Positions 1-7,462 are shown, numbered from the stretch's first letter. The stretch: 17,809 bases of DNA from Rikenellaceae bacterium (GCA_900769145.1 CAAGFN010000155.1:1-17809), one strand, 5' to 3'. Numbers and translations: made by a program. The notes: generated by a model from the letters alone, not told the origin.

Positions 1-177
1 TCTGAAAACGGCCGGGAAATGCGGGAAATCACGGCCATTTTGCTAACAGTGCAAGGGATGTTCTGTACGAACTGCGGATAATCAGTATAATGAATTTATT
101 TGCAATCCAGGAGCAATTTCCGGGAAAATCCATGAAGCAGAGTCGGGAAAAATTCCTATATTCGCAAGTTCATTGAG

Positions 178-185
178 TAATTTTG
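178..185 (+). promoter_or_regulatory. Candidate Bacteroides-type -7 box for the 214-5243 operon
   Basis: The octamer TAATTTTG fits the Bacteroidota -7 consensus TAnnTTTG exactly. It lies 28 nt before the ATG of the first gene, which would give a 5' leader of roughly 20 nt. The -33 element is weak: no TTTG sits at the usual 19-21 nt upstream, only a TTCC at 153-156. The rest of 1-213 shows no other feature I can support. The box match is seen directly; promoter function is inferred. Confidence 0.4.
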
Positions 186-213
186 AACATTGCTGGACAC
201 CTGATTTTCGACT

Positions 214-1440
214 ATGGTTGAGAAAACATTGATTTCAGGCCTGCTTGCATCGGCATTGTGCATCGCAGCCTATTCGCAGGAACCGACTTTCCTCCCGGCC
301 TGGGAGGAGGGGTATCTTGATATCCATACTATTGCGACCGGTAGGGGAGACGCCTGCCTGATTATTATGCCGGATGGCACGACAATGATGATTGATGCCG
401 GGGACAACGGCAAGGCAAAGGACAAGCAGCATCCGGACGGATCAATGAAGCCGGGCGAGTGGCAGGCCAGGTATATGAAGCATTTTATGCAGGGGCTGCC
501 GGGAGCCGGGGCACTGGACTATGCAATGGTCACGCATCTTCACGATGACCATATCGGGAGTGTCAGGGATACATTGCCGGGCAAGGACGGCTACGGTCTT
601 TCCGGAATCACTCTTGTCGGCAGCCTCATCCATTTTGACAAGCTTGTGGACAGGGGCTGGCCTGAATATGATTTCCCGTCGAGGGCGAAAGTCCTGGCTG
701 CAGACAAAGGTTTCATTGAGGAGTACTTCAAGTTCATTGAGCATCAGCGAAGCCTCGGCATGGAGGCGGAGAAGTTCGTCACAGGTTCAAGGAAACAGTT
801 CGCAATGAAATATGATTCGAAGCCGTATGCCCGTGATTTCGAAATCCGCAATCTGGCCTCCAATGGCGAAGTGTGGACAGGCAAAGGCCTGAAAACCAGG
901 AAGATGTATAGCGGAGACACTGAACTTTTCGATGAGAATATGAACTCCTGCGCCATCAGGCTGAGATACGGAAAATTCTCCTATTACAATGGCGGTGACC
1001 TCTCAGGAGGCAATCTTGATATGCCGGGCTATCCGTCCAGGGAGAGGGATTTCGAAACCCCCGTGGCCGATATATGCGGGCCTGTCACTGTTATGAAGGC
1101 CAACCATCACGGATACTACGATACCTGCAACGGGTATTTTCTCCAGACACTTTCGCCGGATGTCATTGTCATTGACGCAAGGAGCAACAATCATCCCGTC
1201 CCATCCACATTCACGAGAATCACGGATCCGCAGGTCTGGAGAGGGGACAGGGAGTATTACATTACCGTGGACCAGGCCAGGGGCAAACTCGGGGAGGAAC
1301 TCTGGAACAAGTTCAAGCCTTGGGGGCACATTGTCATCAGAGTGTATCCGGGCGGCGGAAGCTACCAGGTCTTCGTCCTCGATGCCGACAGCACTGACTA
1401 CCATATCATATACCGGACGGAAGTAAGACAATTGAAATAA
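214..1440 (+). CDS. Exported MBL-fold metallohydrolase (ComEC/Rec2-like type)
   Basis: This 408-residue protein starts with a probable signal peptide (hydrophobic core about residues 6-20, polar from about 22), so it probably acts in the periplasm or outside the cell. The metallo-beta-lactamase metal motif HxHxDH is intact at residues 108-113 (HLHDDH). Further likely metal or fold positions are D61 in MMIDAG, D262 in NGGDLSGG, H298/H299 in KANHHG and H327. The strand order and the DAG...HLHDDH...GGD...NHHG series resemble the ComEC/Rec2-associated MBL branch rather than true beta-lactamases, and that branch often acts on phosphodiesters or nucleic acids. The substrate here is unknown. The next gene starts 18 nt downstream, so co-transcription is likely. 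The fold call is solid; any specific reaction would be a guess. Confidence 0.85.
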   Translation: MVEKTLISGLLASALCIAAYSQEPTFLPAWEEGYLDIHTIATGRGDACLIIMPDGTTMMIDAGDNGKAKDKQHPDGSMKPGEWQARYMKHFMQGLPGAGALDYAMVTHLHDDHIGSVRDTLPGKDGYGLSGITLVGSLIHFDKLVDRGWPEYDFPSRAKVLAADKGFIEEYFKFIEHQRSLGMEAEKFVTGSRKQFAMKYDSKPYARDFEIRNLASNGEVWTGKGLKTRKMYSGDTELFDENMNSCAIRLRYGKFSYYNGGDLSGGNLDMPGYPSRERDFETPVADICGPVTVMKANHHGYYDTCNGYFLQTLSPDVIVIDARSNNHPVPSTFTRITDPQVWRGDREYYITVDQARGKLGEELWNKFKPWGHIVIRVYPGGGSYQVFVLDADSTDYHIIYRTEVRQLK

Positions 1441-1458
1441 AAAATCCTACCAATACTT

Positions 1459-3081
1459 ATGTACACCTCAGAGAACGGGCTTTATGTCGCCCACGGACCG
1501 GAAGGTCCCATTTCGATTTGCGGAAAAATGGCCAACAGGCATGGCCTCATTGCCGGAGCCACCGGAACCGGAAAAACTGTAACCCTCCAGGTCCTTGCGG
1601 AGACATTCTGCCAGGCCGGCGTACCTTGCTTCATGGCCGATATGAAGGGAGACCTTTCAGGAATAAGCCAGACCGGAAAAATGAGCGGCTTCATTGAGAA
1701 GCGCTGCGCCGAGTTCGGCATCCGGGACCCTCAGTTCGCCGGCTGCCCTGTCAGATTCTTCGATGTTTTCGGGGAGCAGGGACATCCTATGAGAACCACC
1801 GTCTCCAATATGGGACCTCAGCTTCTGGCCCGTCTCCTGGACCTCAATGAAACCCAGACCGGAATATTGAACATCGTGTTCAGGATTGCAGATGACAGGG
1901 GCCTCCTCCTCATTGATATGAAGGATCTCAGGTCAATGCTGAATTATGTGGCAGAACACGCCAAGGAGTACACCACGAGCTATGGCAACATTACATCCCA
2001 GAGCGTAGGGGCCATCCAGAGGGCACTTCTCACACTTGAGAACCAGGGTGCGGAGAAATTTTTCGCCGAGCCTTCGTTCGATATCTATGACCTGCTGCAG
2101 ACAGAGGGCGGCAAAGGCGTGATGAGCGTGCTTGCGGCAGACAAATTGATGCTGAATCCGAAACTCTATTCCACCTTCCTGCTTTGGCTCCTGTCGGATC
2201 TCTATGCCAGGCTTCCTGAAGTTGGAGATATGGAGCTCCCGAAACTCGTGTTCTTCTTCGACGAGGCCCACATGCTTTTCGACGGCACTTCCAAGGCCCT
2301 CGTGGACAAGATTGAGCAGGTTGTCCGCCTCATCCGAAGCAAGGGAGTCGGAGTCTATTTCGTGACACAGAACCCTACAGACATACCTGAGGACATACTC
2401 GGCCAGCTTGGAAACAGGGTGCAGCATGCTCTCAGGGCATTCACGCCGAAGGACCAGAAAGCTGTCAGGTCCGCCGCCGAGACATTCCGGGCAAACCCTG
2501 CGTTCAAGACCGAGGAGGCTATCATGGAACTTGGAACCGGAGAAGCCCTCGTTTCATTCCTTGACGAAAAAGGTGCGCCTTCAATGGTGCAGAGGGCCAA
2601 AATCCTCTTCCCTCTCAGCCAGATCGGCGCAGTGACAGAGAGCCAGAGGGACTTGATTATCAAGCAGTCACGGCTCTACGGAAGATACGACACTGTCGTT
2701 GACCGTGAAAGCGCATTCGAAGTTCTCCTCGCCGAGAGTGAGAATGCTGCGAAGGAGGCTGAGGAAAGGGCTGCTGAGGAAGCCAAAGCGGCCGAGGAGG
2801 CAAAGGCTGCCAAGGAGTCCAGGAAATCCGGCAAGTCTGGCGGGCTGATGAAAGGTGTGCTCGGGGCCATTGTAGGTGCGGCTGTGACCAGCCTCGGAAG
2901 AAGTATCGGCAATGAGGTGGCCAAGAGCGTGACCGGCTCCAAGTCAAGTTCAAAGTCCGGCTCCAAGTCCACGTCTAAAGGCAGTGTGGTGAAAAGCGCT
3001 GCCGGTAAGGCTCTTGGCAATGCGGCATCCACCGCCACCCGTGAAATTACCCGCAGCATTCTGGGCAACTTGCTCAAATAG
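1459..3081 (+). CDS. HerA-like P-loop ATPase, DUF853/YjgR family
   Basis: This 540-residue protein has a Walker A motif GATGTGKT at residues 33-40 and a Walker B LVFFFDEAH at 263-271. A VYFVTQNPTDIP segment at 299-310 is typical of HerA/FtsK-like ATPases, and the GNRVQHALRAFTPKDQ stretch from 318 matches the DUF853 (YjgR) family. An Ala/Glu/Lys-rich, probably helical segment (about 425-455) follows the ATPase core. A basic Gly/Ser/Lys-rich low-complexity tail (about 456-515) leads to a short terminal helix. No signal peptide is seen, so it is probably cytoplasmic. Related HerA proteins form hexamers that move DNA, but YjgR itself has no settled role. It sits 18 nt after the MBL gene and 29 nt before the EF-hand membrane protein gene, so the three are probably one operon. 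Confidence 0.88.
   Translation: MYTSENGLYVAHGPEGPISICGKMANRHGLIAGATGTGKTVTLQVLAETFCQAGVPCFMADMKGDLSGISQTGKMSGFIEKRCAEFGIRDPQFAGCPVRFFDVFGEQGHPMRTTVSNMGPQLLARLLDLNETQTGILNIVFRIADDRGLLLIDMKDLRSMLNYVAEHAKEYTTSYGNITSQSVGAIQRALLTLENQGAEKFFAEPSFDIYDLLQTEGGKGVMSVLAADKLMLNPKLYSTFLLWLLSDLYARLPEVGDMELPKLVFFFDEAHMLFDGTSKALVDKIEQVVRLIRSKGVGVYFVTQNPTDIPEDILGQLGNRVQHALRAFTPKDQKAVRSAAETFRANPAFKTEEAIMELGTGEALVSFLDEKGAPSMVQRAKILFPLSQIGAVTESQRDLIIKQSRLYGRYDTVVDRESAFEVLLAESENAAKEAEERAAEEAKAAEEAKAAKESRKSGKSGGLMKGVLGAIVGAAVTSLGRSIGNEVAKSVTGSKSSSKSGSKSTSKGSVVKSAAGKALGNAASTATREITRSILGNLLK
2935..2980 (+). repeat. Ser/Lys-coding low-complexity repeat in the ATPase tail
   Basis: The 11-mer GGCTCCAAGTC occurs twice (from 2935 and from 2959) with related CAAAGTCC copies between, encoding a Gly-Ser-Lys run. 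It is short, stays in frame, and explains the basic tail of the DUF853 protein. Such runs can change length by slippage; nothing here shows that this one does. Confidence 0.6.
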
Positions 3082-3110
3082 GAGTATAAATCATTGAACT
3101 ACATTACTAT

Positions 3111-5243
3111 ATGGCAGACAAGAAATACAAATGGGAATTCTCCAATATTGGAGGTACCTCCAGGGTGAAAATCAGCCGAGGCGAGGACATTGCGCATCTC
3201 GGCGAACTTGACCCTACGATGTGGACAGTGCTTTCCTGCCCTGTACAGGGACTGGAAATAGATTCGGCAAGCCTCGCCTGCATTGATACTGACGGTGACG
3301 GCAAGATTCGTGTCAATGACGTGGTGAAGACAGCGGAATGGGCTGTTTCTGCATTGACCAATGCCGACAGGCTGCTCGAAGGAGCATCCTCTATTGCCAT
3401 TTCCGAATTCAATCCAGGGACCGGGACCGGACGCAAACTGGCTTCCTCGGCCAGGGAAATTCTCCAGAACCTCGGCAGGGAAGGGGATGTAATCAGCCTT
3501 TCAGATACCGCTGACCGTGTTGCGATTTTCGCGGGTACGAAGTTCAACGGCGACGGAATCATCATTGAGGAAACCTCTGGCAATGAAGATGAAAAGGCAG
3601 TAATCGCCGCAATCAAGTCCACTCTCGGGACGGTGAAGGACAGGAGCGGAGAGGACGGAGTCAATGCTGAACTCATCGAGGCATTCTACAAGGCACTTGC
3701 AGAGTATTCAGCCTGGTGCGCCGCCAAGCCTGAACTTCCGTATGGTGATGATACAGATGTGGTTCTCTCTGCATATCAGTCTCTTGACGCCAAGGTTCGC
3801 GACTTCTTCGTGAGATCAAAGGTGGCCGCTTTCTCTCCTGACAATGCTGCCAAACTGGATGTCCAGACTGCCTGGATTGAGGCAATTGCCGGCAGTGACC
3901 TTGCGTCCAAACTTGACGAAATCGCCGGCTATCCTCTGGCCAGAATTACCGGCAAGGCCGAGATTCCTGTAGATGCAGCCGTTAATCCTGTATGGGTGGC
4001 CCAGTTTGCGACAGTTGCCAAACTTGCTGTTCCTGAGGGAGTTGAGACTGTGGATGAGTCTCTATGGAATGAAATCGGGGCAAAGCTTGCTCCATATATT
4101 GCCTGGAAGGCGGCGAAGGCTGGGGCAGCCGTGGAATCTCTTGGGATTGAGGCTGTGGACAAGTTCCTCGCTTCTGGCCTCAAGCAACCTCTCCTCGACC
4201 TCGTGGCCAAGGACCTGGCACTGAAGGAAGAGGCTGAGAATATTGACAACGTGGACAAATTCCTGCACGTGTACAGGGATTTCTACAAGTTGCTCAGGAA
4301 TTTCGTGACCCTTGAGGATTTCTATTCCAAGGACAAGAATGTCAAGGCTATTTTCCAGTCGGGTACCCTCATCATTGACCAGAGAGCCTGCCGGTTCTGC
4401 ATGAATGTGGCAGATATGGCCAAGCATAATACAATGGCTCCGGCCAGCGGAATGTATCTCGTATATTGCGACTGCACGACGAAGACGAAGCCGGGCAAGA
4501 TTACCATAGTCGCAGCCGTCACTGTGGGCGACATAGGTGACCTCGCTGTTGGAAAGAATGCGGTTTACTATGATAATCAGGGACTTGAGTGGGATGCTGT
4601 GATTACCAAAATCATAGATAATCCTATCAGCATATCCCAGTCGTTCTGGTCTCCTTACCGGAGAATGTCGGATGCTGTGCAGAACCTTATAAACAAGAGT
4701 GCTGCCGAAAAGGATGCCAAGCTGATGAAGGAGGCCACGGACAAGATCAATGCGGCCCCGGCCGCCGCACCTGCCACCCTGGATGCGAAACCGGCACCGG
4801 CACAGCCTTTTGACATCGGCAAGTTCGCAGGTATCTTTGCTGCCTTGGGTATGGCTGTGGGCATGATCGGTTCCGCTCTGGCAAGTCTGGTGAAGGGCTT
4901 CGTTGCCCTCAAGTGGTGGCAGGTCATCCTGGCCTTTGTAGGTATTCTCCTGGTGATTTCCGGCCCTGCGATGGTTCTGGCCTGGATGAAGCTCCGCAAG
5001 AGGAACATTGCACCGCTTCTCAATGCAAATGGCTGGGCTGTCAATGCCTCTGCGAAAATCAGCATTGGTTTCGGTGAGACTTTGACCGACATTGCCAAGT
5101 TCCCCAAGCTCAAGCTCAAGGATCCGTATGCGAAGAAAGGCCTTCCACTTTGGGGCAGGATTCTGATTTGGCTGCTTACCCTGGCTGTTATCGCAGGCGG
5201 TGCGGCCGCCGCCTACTTCTTCTGGCTTAAGGACTTGATATAG
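3111..5243 (+). CDS. Membrane protein with one EF-hand-like loop, function unknown
   Basis: This 710-residue protein has no N-terminal signal. Residues 59-70 (DTDGDGKIRVND) form an EF-hand-type calcium loop with Asp at positions 1, 3 and 5; position 12 is Asp where Glu is usual. A long, mostly helical region follows to about residue 540, with the pattern FCMNVADM and CDC near 430-450 as possible thiol or metal positions. An Ala/Pro-rich linker (about 545-565) precedes three predicted membrane helices at about 573-595, 604-627 and 684-705, so the large N-terminal part is probably cytoplasmic and tail-anchored. The gene lies 29 nt after the HerA-like ATPase gene and is the last before a strong terminator, which suggests joint function. 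I do not recognise a characterised family. The EF-hand and membrane segments are visible; any role is open. Confidence 0.85.
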   Translation: MADKKYKWEFSNIGGTSRVKISRGEDIAHLGELDPTMWTVLSCPVQGLEIDSASLACIDTDGDGKIRVNDVVKTAEWAVSALTNADRLLEGASSIAISEFNPGTGTGRKLASSAREILQNLGREGDVISLSDTADRVAIFAGTKFNGDGIIIEETSGNEDEKAVIAAIKSTLGTVKDRSGEDGVNAELIEAFYKALAEYSAWCAAKPELPYGDDTDVVLSAYQSLDAKVRDFFVRSKVAAFSPDNAAKLDVQTAWIEAIAGSDLASKLDEIAGYPLARITGKAEIPVDAAVNPVWVAQFATVAKLAVPEGVETVDESLWNEIGAKLAPYIAWKAAKAGAAVESLGIEAVDKFLASGLKQPLLDLVAKDLALKEEAENIDNVDKFLHVYRDFYKLLRNFVTLEDFYSKDKNVKAIFQSGTLIIDQRACRFCMNVADMAKHNTMAPASGMYLVYCDCTTKTKPGKITIVAAVTVGDIGDLAVGKNAVYYDNQGLEWDAVITKIIDNPISISQSFWSPYRRMSDAVQNLINKSAAEKDAKLMKEATDKINAAPAAAPATLDAKPAPAQPFDIGKFAGIFAALGMAVGMIGSALASLVKGFVALKWWQVILAFVGILLVISGPAMVLAWMKLRKRNIAPLLNANGWAVNASAKISIGFGETLTDIAKFPKLKLKDPYAKKGLPLWGRILIWLLTLAVIAGGAAAAYFFWLKDLI

Positions 5244-5254
5244 ATTGATGAAGG

Positions 5255-5282
5255 TTTTTCCTCATGCCGGCATGACGAAAAA
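5255..5282. repeat. 28-nt imperfect palindrome after the EF-hand gene
   Basis: A perfect 14-nt palindrome (5262-5275, TCATGCCGGCATGA) is flanked by TTTTTC on the left and GAAAAA on the right, which also pair. Only one C/C mismatch (5261/5276) breaks the symmetry. It begins 12 nt after the stop codon and touches the terminator hairpin that follows. It could be a cruciform or RNA hairpin, a protein site, or one copy of an extragenic palindromic repeat family. Only one copy is visible here. Confidence 0.6.
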
Positions 5283-5283
5283 G

Positions 5284-5320
5284 AAAGCCGGGGGCGATTT
5301 TCAGTCGTCCCCGGCTTTTT
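5284..5320. terminator. Bidirectional intrinsic terminator between convergent genes
   Basis: A 14-bp stem (5284-5297 with 5305-5318, one G-U pair) closes a 7-nt loop. Its GC-rich core is CCGGGG, and it ends in a T run on the plus strand (5316-5320). The minus strand also reads into a T-rich tail (CTTTCTTTTT). It lies 40 nt after the EF-hand gene stop and about 10 nt after the metY stop, so it can end both converging transcripts. Confidence 0.88.
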
Positions 5321-5329
5321 ATTTAGGTT

Positions 5330-6616
5330 TTAGTCCCCGAATCCCCGTTCGAGGTCAGCAATGATGTCGTCAATGTGCTCCACACCGATGGATAGCCTGA
5401 TTGTAGCCGGTGTAATGTGCTGCTCAGCAAGTTCTTCCGGACTCATCTGCGAGTGGGTCGTGGTGTAAGGATGGATGGCCAGACTCTTGACATCGGCCAC
5501 ATTGGCAAGGATGGAGAAGAGCTTCAGATTGTCAATGAACTTCCAGGCCTCTTCCTGTCCGCCCTTGATTTCGAAGGTGAAGATTGATCCTCCGCCATTC
5601 GGGAAGTACTTCTGATACAGAGTATGGTCAGGATGGTCAGGGAGTGAGGGATGGTTCACCTTGGCTACCTTCGGATGCTTTGAGAGGTATTCCACAACCT
5701 TCAGGGCATTGCTTACGTGCCTTTCAATCCTGAGCGGCAATGACTCCGTGCCCTGGAGAAGAATCCAGGCGTTGAACGGGCTGATGCAGGCACCGGTGTC
5801 GCGGAGAATGACGGCACGGATTCTGGTTACGAATGCGGCTGCACCTGCAACGTCTGCGAAAATTGCCCCGTGGTAGCTCGGGTCCGGCTTCGCCAATGTA
5901 GGGAATTTGTCAGCATTGGCCTTCCAGTCGAACTTGCCGCTGTCAACTATCCCCCCGCCAAGCGACGAGCCGTGGCCGCCGATGAACTTGGTGGCTGAAT
6001 GAACCACTACGTCAACACCGTGTTCGATTGGCCTGATGAGGATAGGGGCGAAGGTGTTGTCCACGATGAATACTATTCCGTGCCTGTGGGCGACCTCCGC
6101 AATGCCGTCAAGGTTGGTCACGTCAGAGTTAGGGTTGCCGAATGTCTCTGCATAGATAACCTTGGTATTCGGCCTGATGGCTGCTTCCAGTGCCTTCAAG
6201 TCATTGACATTCAGGATAGTATTGCTGATGCCCTGAGTAGTGAGCGTATGTGTGATCAGGTTGTATGAGCCTCCGTAGAGATTGTCGGCGGCGATTACGT
6301 GGTCTCCGTTCTGAAGCACGTTCTGGAGGGCGTAGGTCACTGCTGCGGCTCCTGAGGAAACTGCGAGGGCTGCCACTCCGCCTTCGAGTGCGGCAATTCT
6401 CTCCTCGAATACCGCCTGCGTGGAGTTGGTCAGACGTCCGTAAATGTTGCCCGGATCTCTCAATCCGAAACGGTCTGCAGCGTGCTGGCTGTTGTGGAAT
6501 ACGTATGATGTAGTCTGGTAGATAGGCACTGCCCTTGAATCAGTTGTCGGATCTGCGGTTTCCTGACCTGCGTGTATAGCAATGGTCTCAAGATGAAGTT
6601 CATTTTTCTGTGACAT
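5330..6616 (-). CDS. metY: O-acetylhomoserine aminocarboxypropyltransferase (sulfhydrylase)
   Basis: A PLP enzyme of the Cys/Met metabolism family. MetY-type enzymes join O-acetylhomoserine with sulfide to give homocysteine in methionine synthesis, and act in the cytoplasm. At 428 residues it has the usual MetY length. The PLP lysine is K210 in HSATKFIGGHG, with D186 in IVDNTFAP and the YAETFGNP segment (155-162) placed as in the family. The N-terminal LHLETIAIHAGQE is typical of MetY. I chose the ATG at 6616: an in-frame TTG at 6676 would add 20 residues unlike the family, and it overlaps the predicted promoter. It is divergent from an Lrp/AsnC gene whose product may control it. A cystathionine gamma-synthase or lyase is the main alternative, but length and motifs favour MetY. 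Confidence 0.92.
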   Translation of the reverse strand: MSQKNELHLETIAIHAGQETADPTTDSRAVPIYQTTSYVFHNSQHAADRFGLRDPGNIYGRLTNSTQAVFEERIAALEGGVAALAVSSGAAAVTYALQNVLQNGDHVIAADNLYGGSYNLITHTLTTQGISNTILNVNDLKALEAAIRPNTKVIYAETFGNPNSDVTNLDGIAEVAHRHGIVFIVDNTFAPILIRPIEHGVDVVVHSATKFIGGHGSSLGGGIVDSGKFDWKANADKFPTLAKPDPSYHGAIFADVAGAAAFVTRIRAVILRDTGACISPFNAWILLQGTESLPLRIERHVSNALKVVEYLSKHPKVAKVNHPSLPDHPDHTLYQKYFPNGGGSIFTFEIKGGQEEAWKFIDNLKLFSILANVADVKSLAIHPYTTTHSQMSPEELAEQHITPATIRLSIGVEHIDDIIADLERGFGD

Positions 6617-6645
6617 GGTATCTTTCGTTTTTTTTGTTTCTGGTG

Positions 6646-6677
6646 CAAAATTAGAAAGCTGGTTACTTTGCTCCAAG
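6646..6677 (-). promoter_or_regulatory. Candidate metY promoter (minus strand)
   Basis: On the minus strand TAATTTTG (6653-6646) matches the Bacteroidota -7 consensus TAnnTTTG exactly. A CTTG (6677-6674) lies 20 nt upstream, close to the expected TTTG -33 element at 19-21 nt. Transcription would start near 6639, giving a leader of about 22 nt with no room for a riboswitch. Box matches are seen; function is inferred. Confidence 0.6.
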
Positions 6678-6691
6678 AAATTTTAATAATT

Positions 6692-6706
6692 CGGAAAAAT
6701 TTTCTA
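6692..6706. promoter_or_regulatory. Probable Lrp/AsnC-type binding box
   Basis: The 15 bases cggaaaaattttcta match the E. coli Lrp consensus YAGHAWATTWTDCTR at 13 of 15 positions and contain the palindrome GAAAA-A-TTTTC (6694-6704). The box is centred about 60 nt upstream of the predicted metY start site, a position suited to activation. The consensus comes from E. coli, so its transfer to this regulator is an assumption. Confidence 0.5.
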
Positions 6707-6719
6707 TACTTGCTGAAAT

Positions 6720-6739
6720 TTTAGAATGGATGTTCTAAA
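6720..6739. promoter_or_regulatory. Palindromic operator candidate before the Lrp/AsnC gene
   Basis: TTTAGAA and TTCTAAA form a perfect 7-bp inverted repeat with a 6-nt spacer. Its centre is about 30 nt, close to three DNA turns, from the centre of the 6692-6706 box, so the two could hold neighbouring Lrp dimers. It lies inside the presumed promoter of the regulator gene, as expected for autorepression. Symmetry is seen; binding is inferred. Confidence 0.5.
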
Positions 6740-6744
6740 CTTTG
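6736..6744 (+). promoter_or_regulatory. Weak -7-like box for the Lrp/AsnC gene
   Basis: TAAACTTTG resembles TAnnTTTG with one extra base, 29 nt before the ATG at 6773. A CTTG at 6709-6712 could be the -33 element, but the spacing of about 23 nt is long. It overlaps the right half of the 6720-6739 palindrome. It is the best candidate in the gap, but not a strong one. Confidence 0.3.
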
Positions 6745-6772
6745 CGAATTATAACCAAAATGACAGAACAGT

Positions 6773-7249
6773 ATGAGCCAGCCTGACGCAACTGATGTGG
6801 CCATCCTGAAGATTCTTCAGGAGGATGCCACCCTTTCCACCCGACAGATTGCCCAGAGGGTGAACCTGTCCCCGACACCTGTATTCGAACGTATCCGCCG
6901 TCTCCGTTCCGAGGGCTACATCCGCAAGGTGGCCGCTGTCCTGGATGAGGAGAAACTTGGCTGCTCCTTCGTGGCGTTCTGCTATATAAAGATGCAGCAG
7001 CACACTTTCGAGAATGCGAGCAAGATTATGGCGGCTGTCCAGAAAATTGATGAGATAGCTGAATGTTACAATGTATCAGGTGATTACGATTTCCTTATGA
7101 AGGTCTATGTCTCCAGCATGAAGGAGTATCAGGAGTTTGTTCTGCGCATTCTGGGTGAACTGGACTGTATCGGTGGCCTGAACTCCTGTTTCGTGATGGG
7201 AGAGGTGAAGAATACCTACAGCATACCGGTCCGGGCTGTCGGCAGGTGA
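6773..7249 (+). CDS. Lrp/AsnC family transcriptional regulator
   Basis: This 158-residue protein has the usual Lrp/AsnC length and plan. An N-terminal helix-turn-helix covers about residues 5-55: DATDVAILKILQEDA, then RQIAQRVNLSPTPVFERI as recognition region, then RLRSEGYI. A C-terminal RAM (amino-acid-sensing) domain covers about 65-150 and includes the conserved VSGDYDFLMKVYV segment. Members bind DNA as dimers or octamers and respond to amino acids. The divergent metY neighbour and the boxes between them suggest control of methionine or cysteine synthesis; that link is inferred from position. The start ATG at 6773 gives the standard N-terminus; an ATG at 6760 is out of frame. Confidence 0.93.
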   Translation: MSQPDATDVAILKILQEDATLSTRQIAQRVNLSPTPVFERIRRLRSEGYIRKVAAVLDEEKLGCSFVAFCYIKMQQHTFENASKIMAAVQKIDEIAECYNVSGDYDFLMKVYVSSMKEYQEFVLRILGELDCIGGLNSCFVMGEVKNTYSIPVRAVGR

Positions 7250-7350
7250 CCTTGTTCATTTAGGCATCCGGGATTCGGATTACTCATTAGAAACACAACG
7301 GGCAAATTCTTTTGAACATTTTGTGATAATTAATGATTTTTCCTTTTTTT

Positions 7351-7386
7351 ATATTGTATTTTATTTCATATTGTGATTTTTATTTG
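7351..7386. repeat. Imperfect tandem repeat, AT-rich (17 and 19 nt)
   Basis: Two adjacent copies (7351-7367 and 7368-7386) share ATATTGT followed by a T-rich block ending ATTT; they differ by two inserted bases and the last base. They end just before the candidate -7 box at 7387, so they occupy the -20 to -60 region where an activator would bind. The repeat is seen; regulatory use is a guess. Confidence 0.5.
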
Positions 7387-7394
7387 TAGTTTTG
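7387..7394 (+). promoter_or_regulatory. Candidate PUL promoter -7 box
   Basis: TAGTTTTG fits the Bacteroidota TAnnTTTG consensus exactly. The upstream element is poor (TTTC at 7364-7367, 19-nt spacing), as is common for PUL promoters that need an activator. It lies 327 nt before the first PUL start codon. No closer match was found in 7400-7721. Confidence 0.4.
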
Positions 7395-7440
7395 CAACGT
7401 GAAAGGTTTTATGTCACTTTTGGCTTTTCATATTTTAACG

Positions 7441-7462
7441 GTTTTTTAACAGTTTTTTAACA
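7441..7462. repeat. Perfect 11-nt tandem duplication
   Basis: GTTTTTTAACA occurs twice back to back (7441-7451 and 7452-7462), and a partial copy (TTTTAAC, 7433-7439) precedes them. The 11-nt period is close to one helical turn, which would place identical faces side by side for a DNA-binding protein. If the 7387 promoter is right, it would lie within the transcribed leader. Confidence 0.55.

Noticed and set aside
3107..3676. 189-codon minus-strand frame opposite the EF-hand gene
   Set aside because: Serine-rich low-complexity translation typical of an antisense shadow, with no supporting motif.
6617..6645. Possible SAM-type riboswitch before metY
   Set aside because: The predicted leader is only about 22 nt and has no multi-helix structure, too short for a known SAM riboswitch.
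6617..6676. N-terminal extension of MetY from an in-frame TTG
   Set aside because: The added 20 residues do not resemble the family and overlap the predicted promoter; the ATG at 6616 gives the standard length.
7266..7280. Possible terminator after the Lrp gene
   Set aside because: Only a 5-bp stem (ATCCG/CGGAT) with no T run follows, too weak to call.
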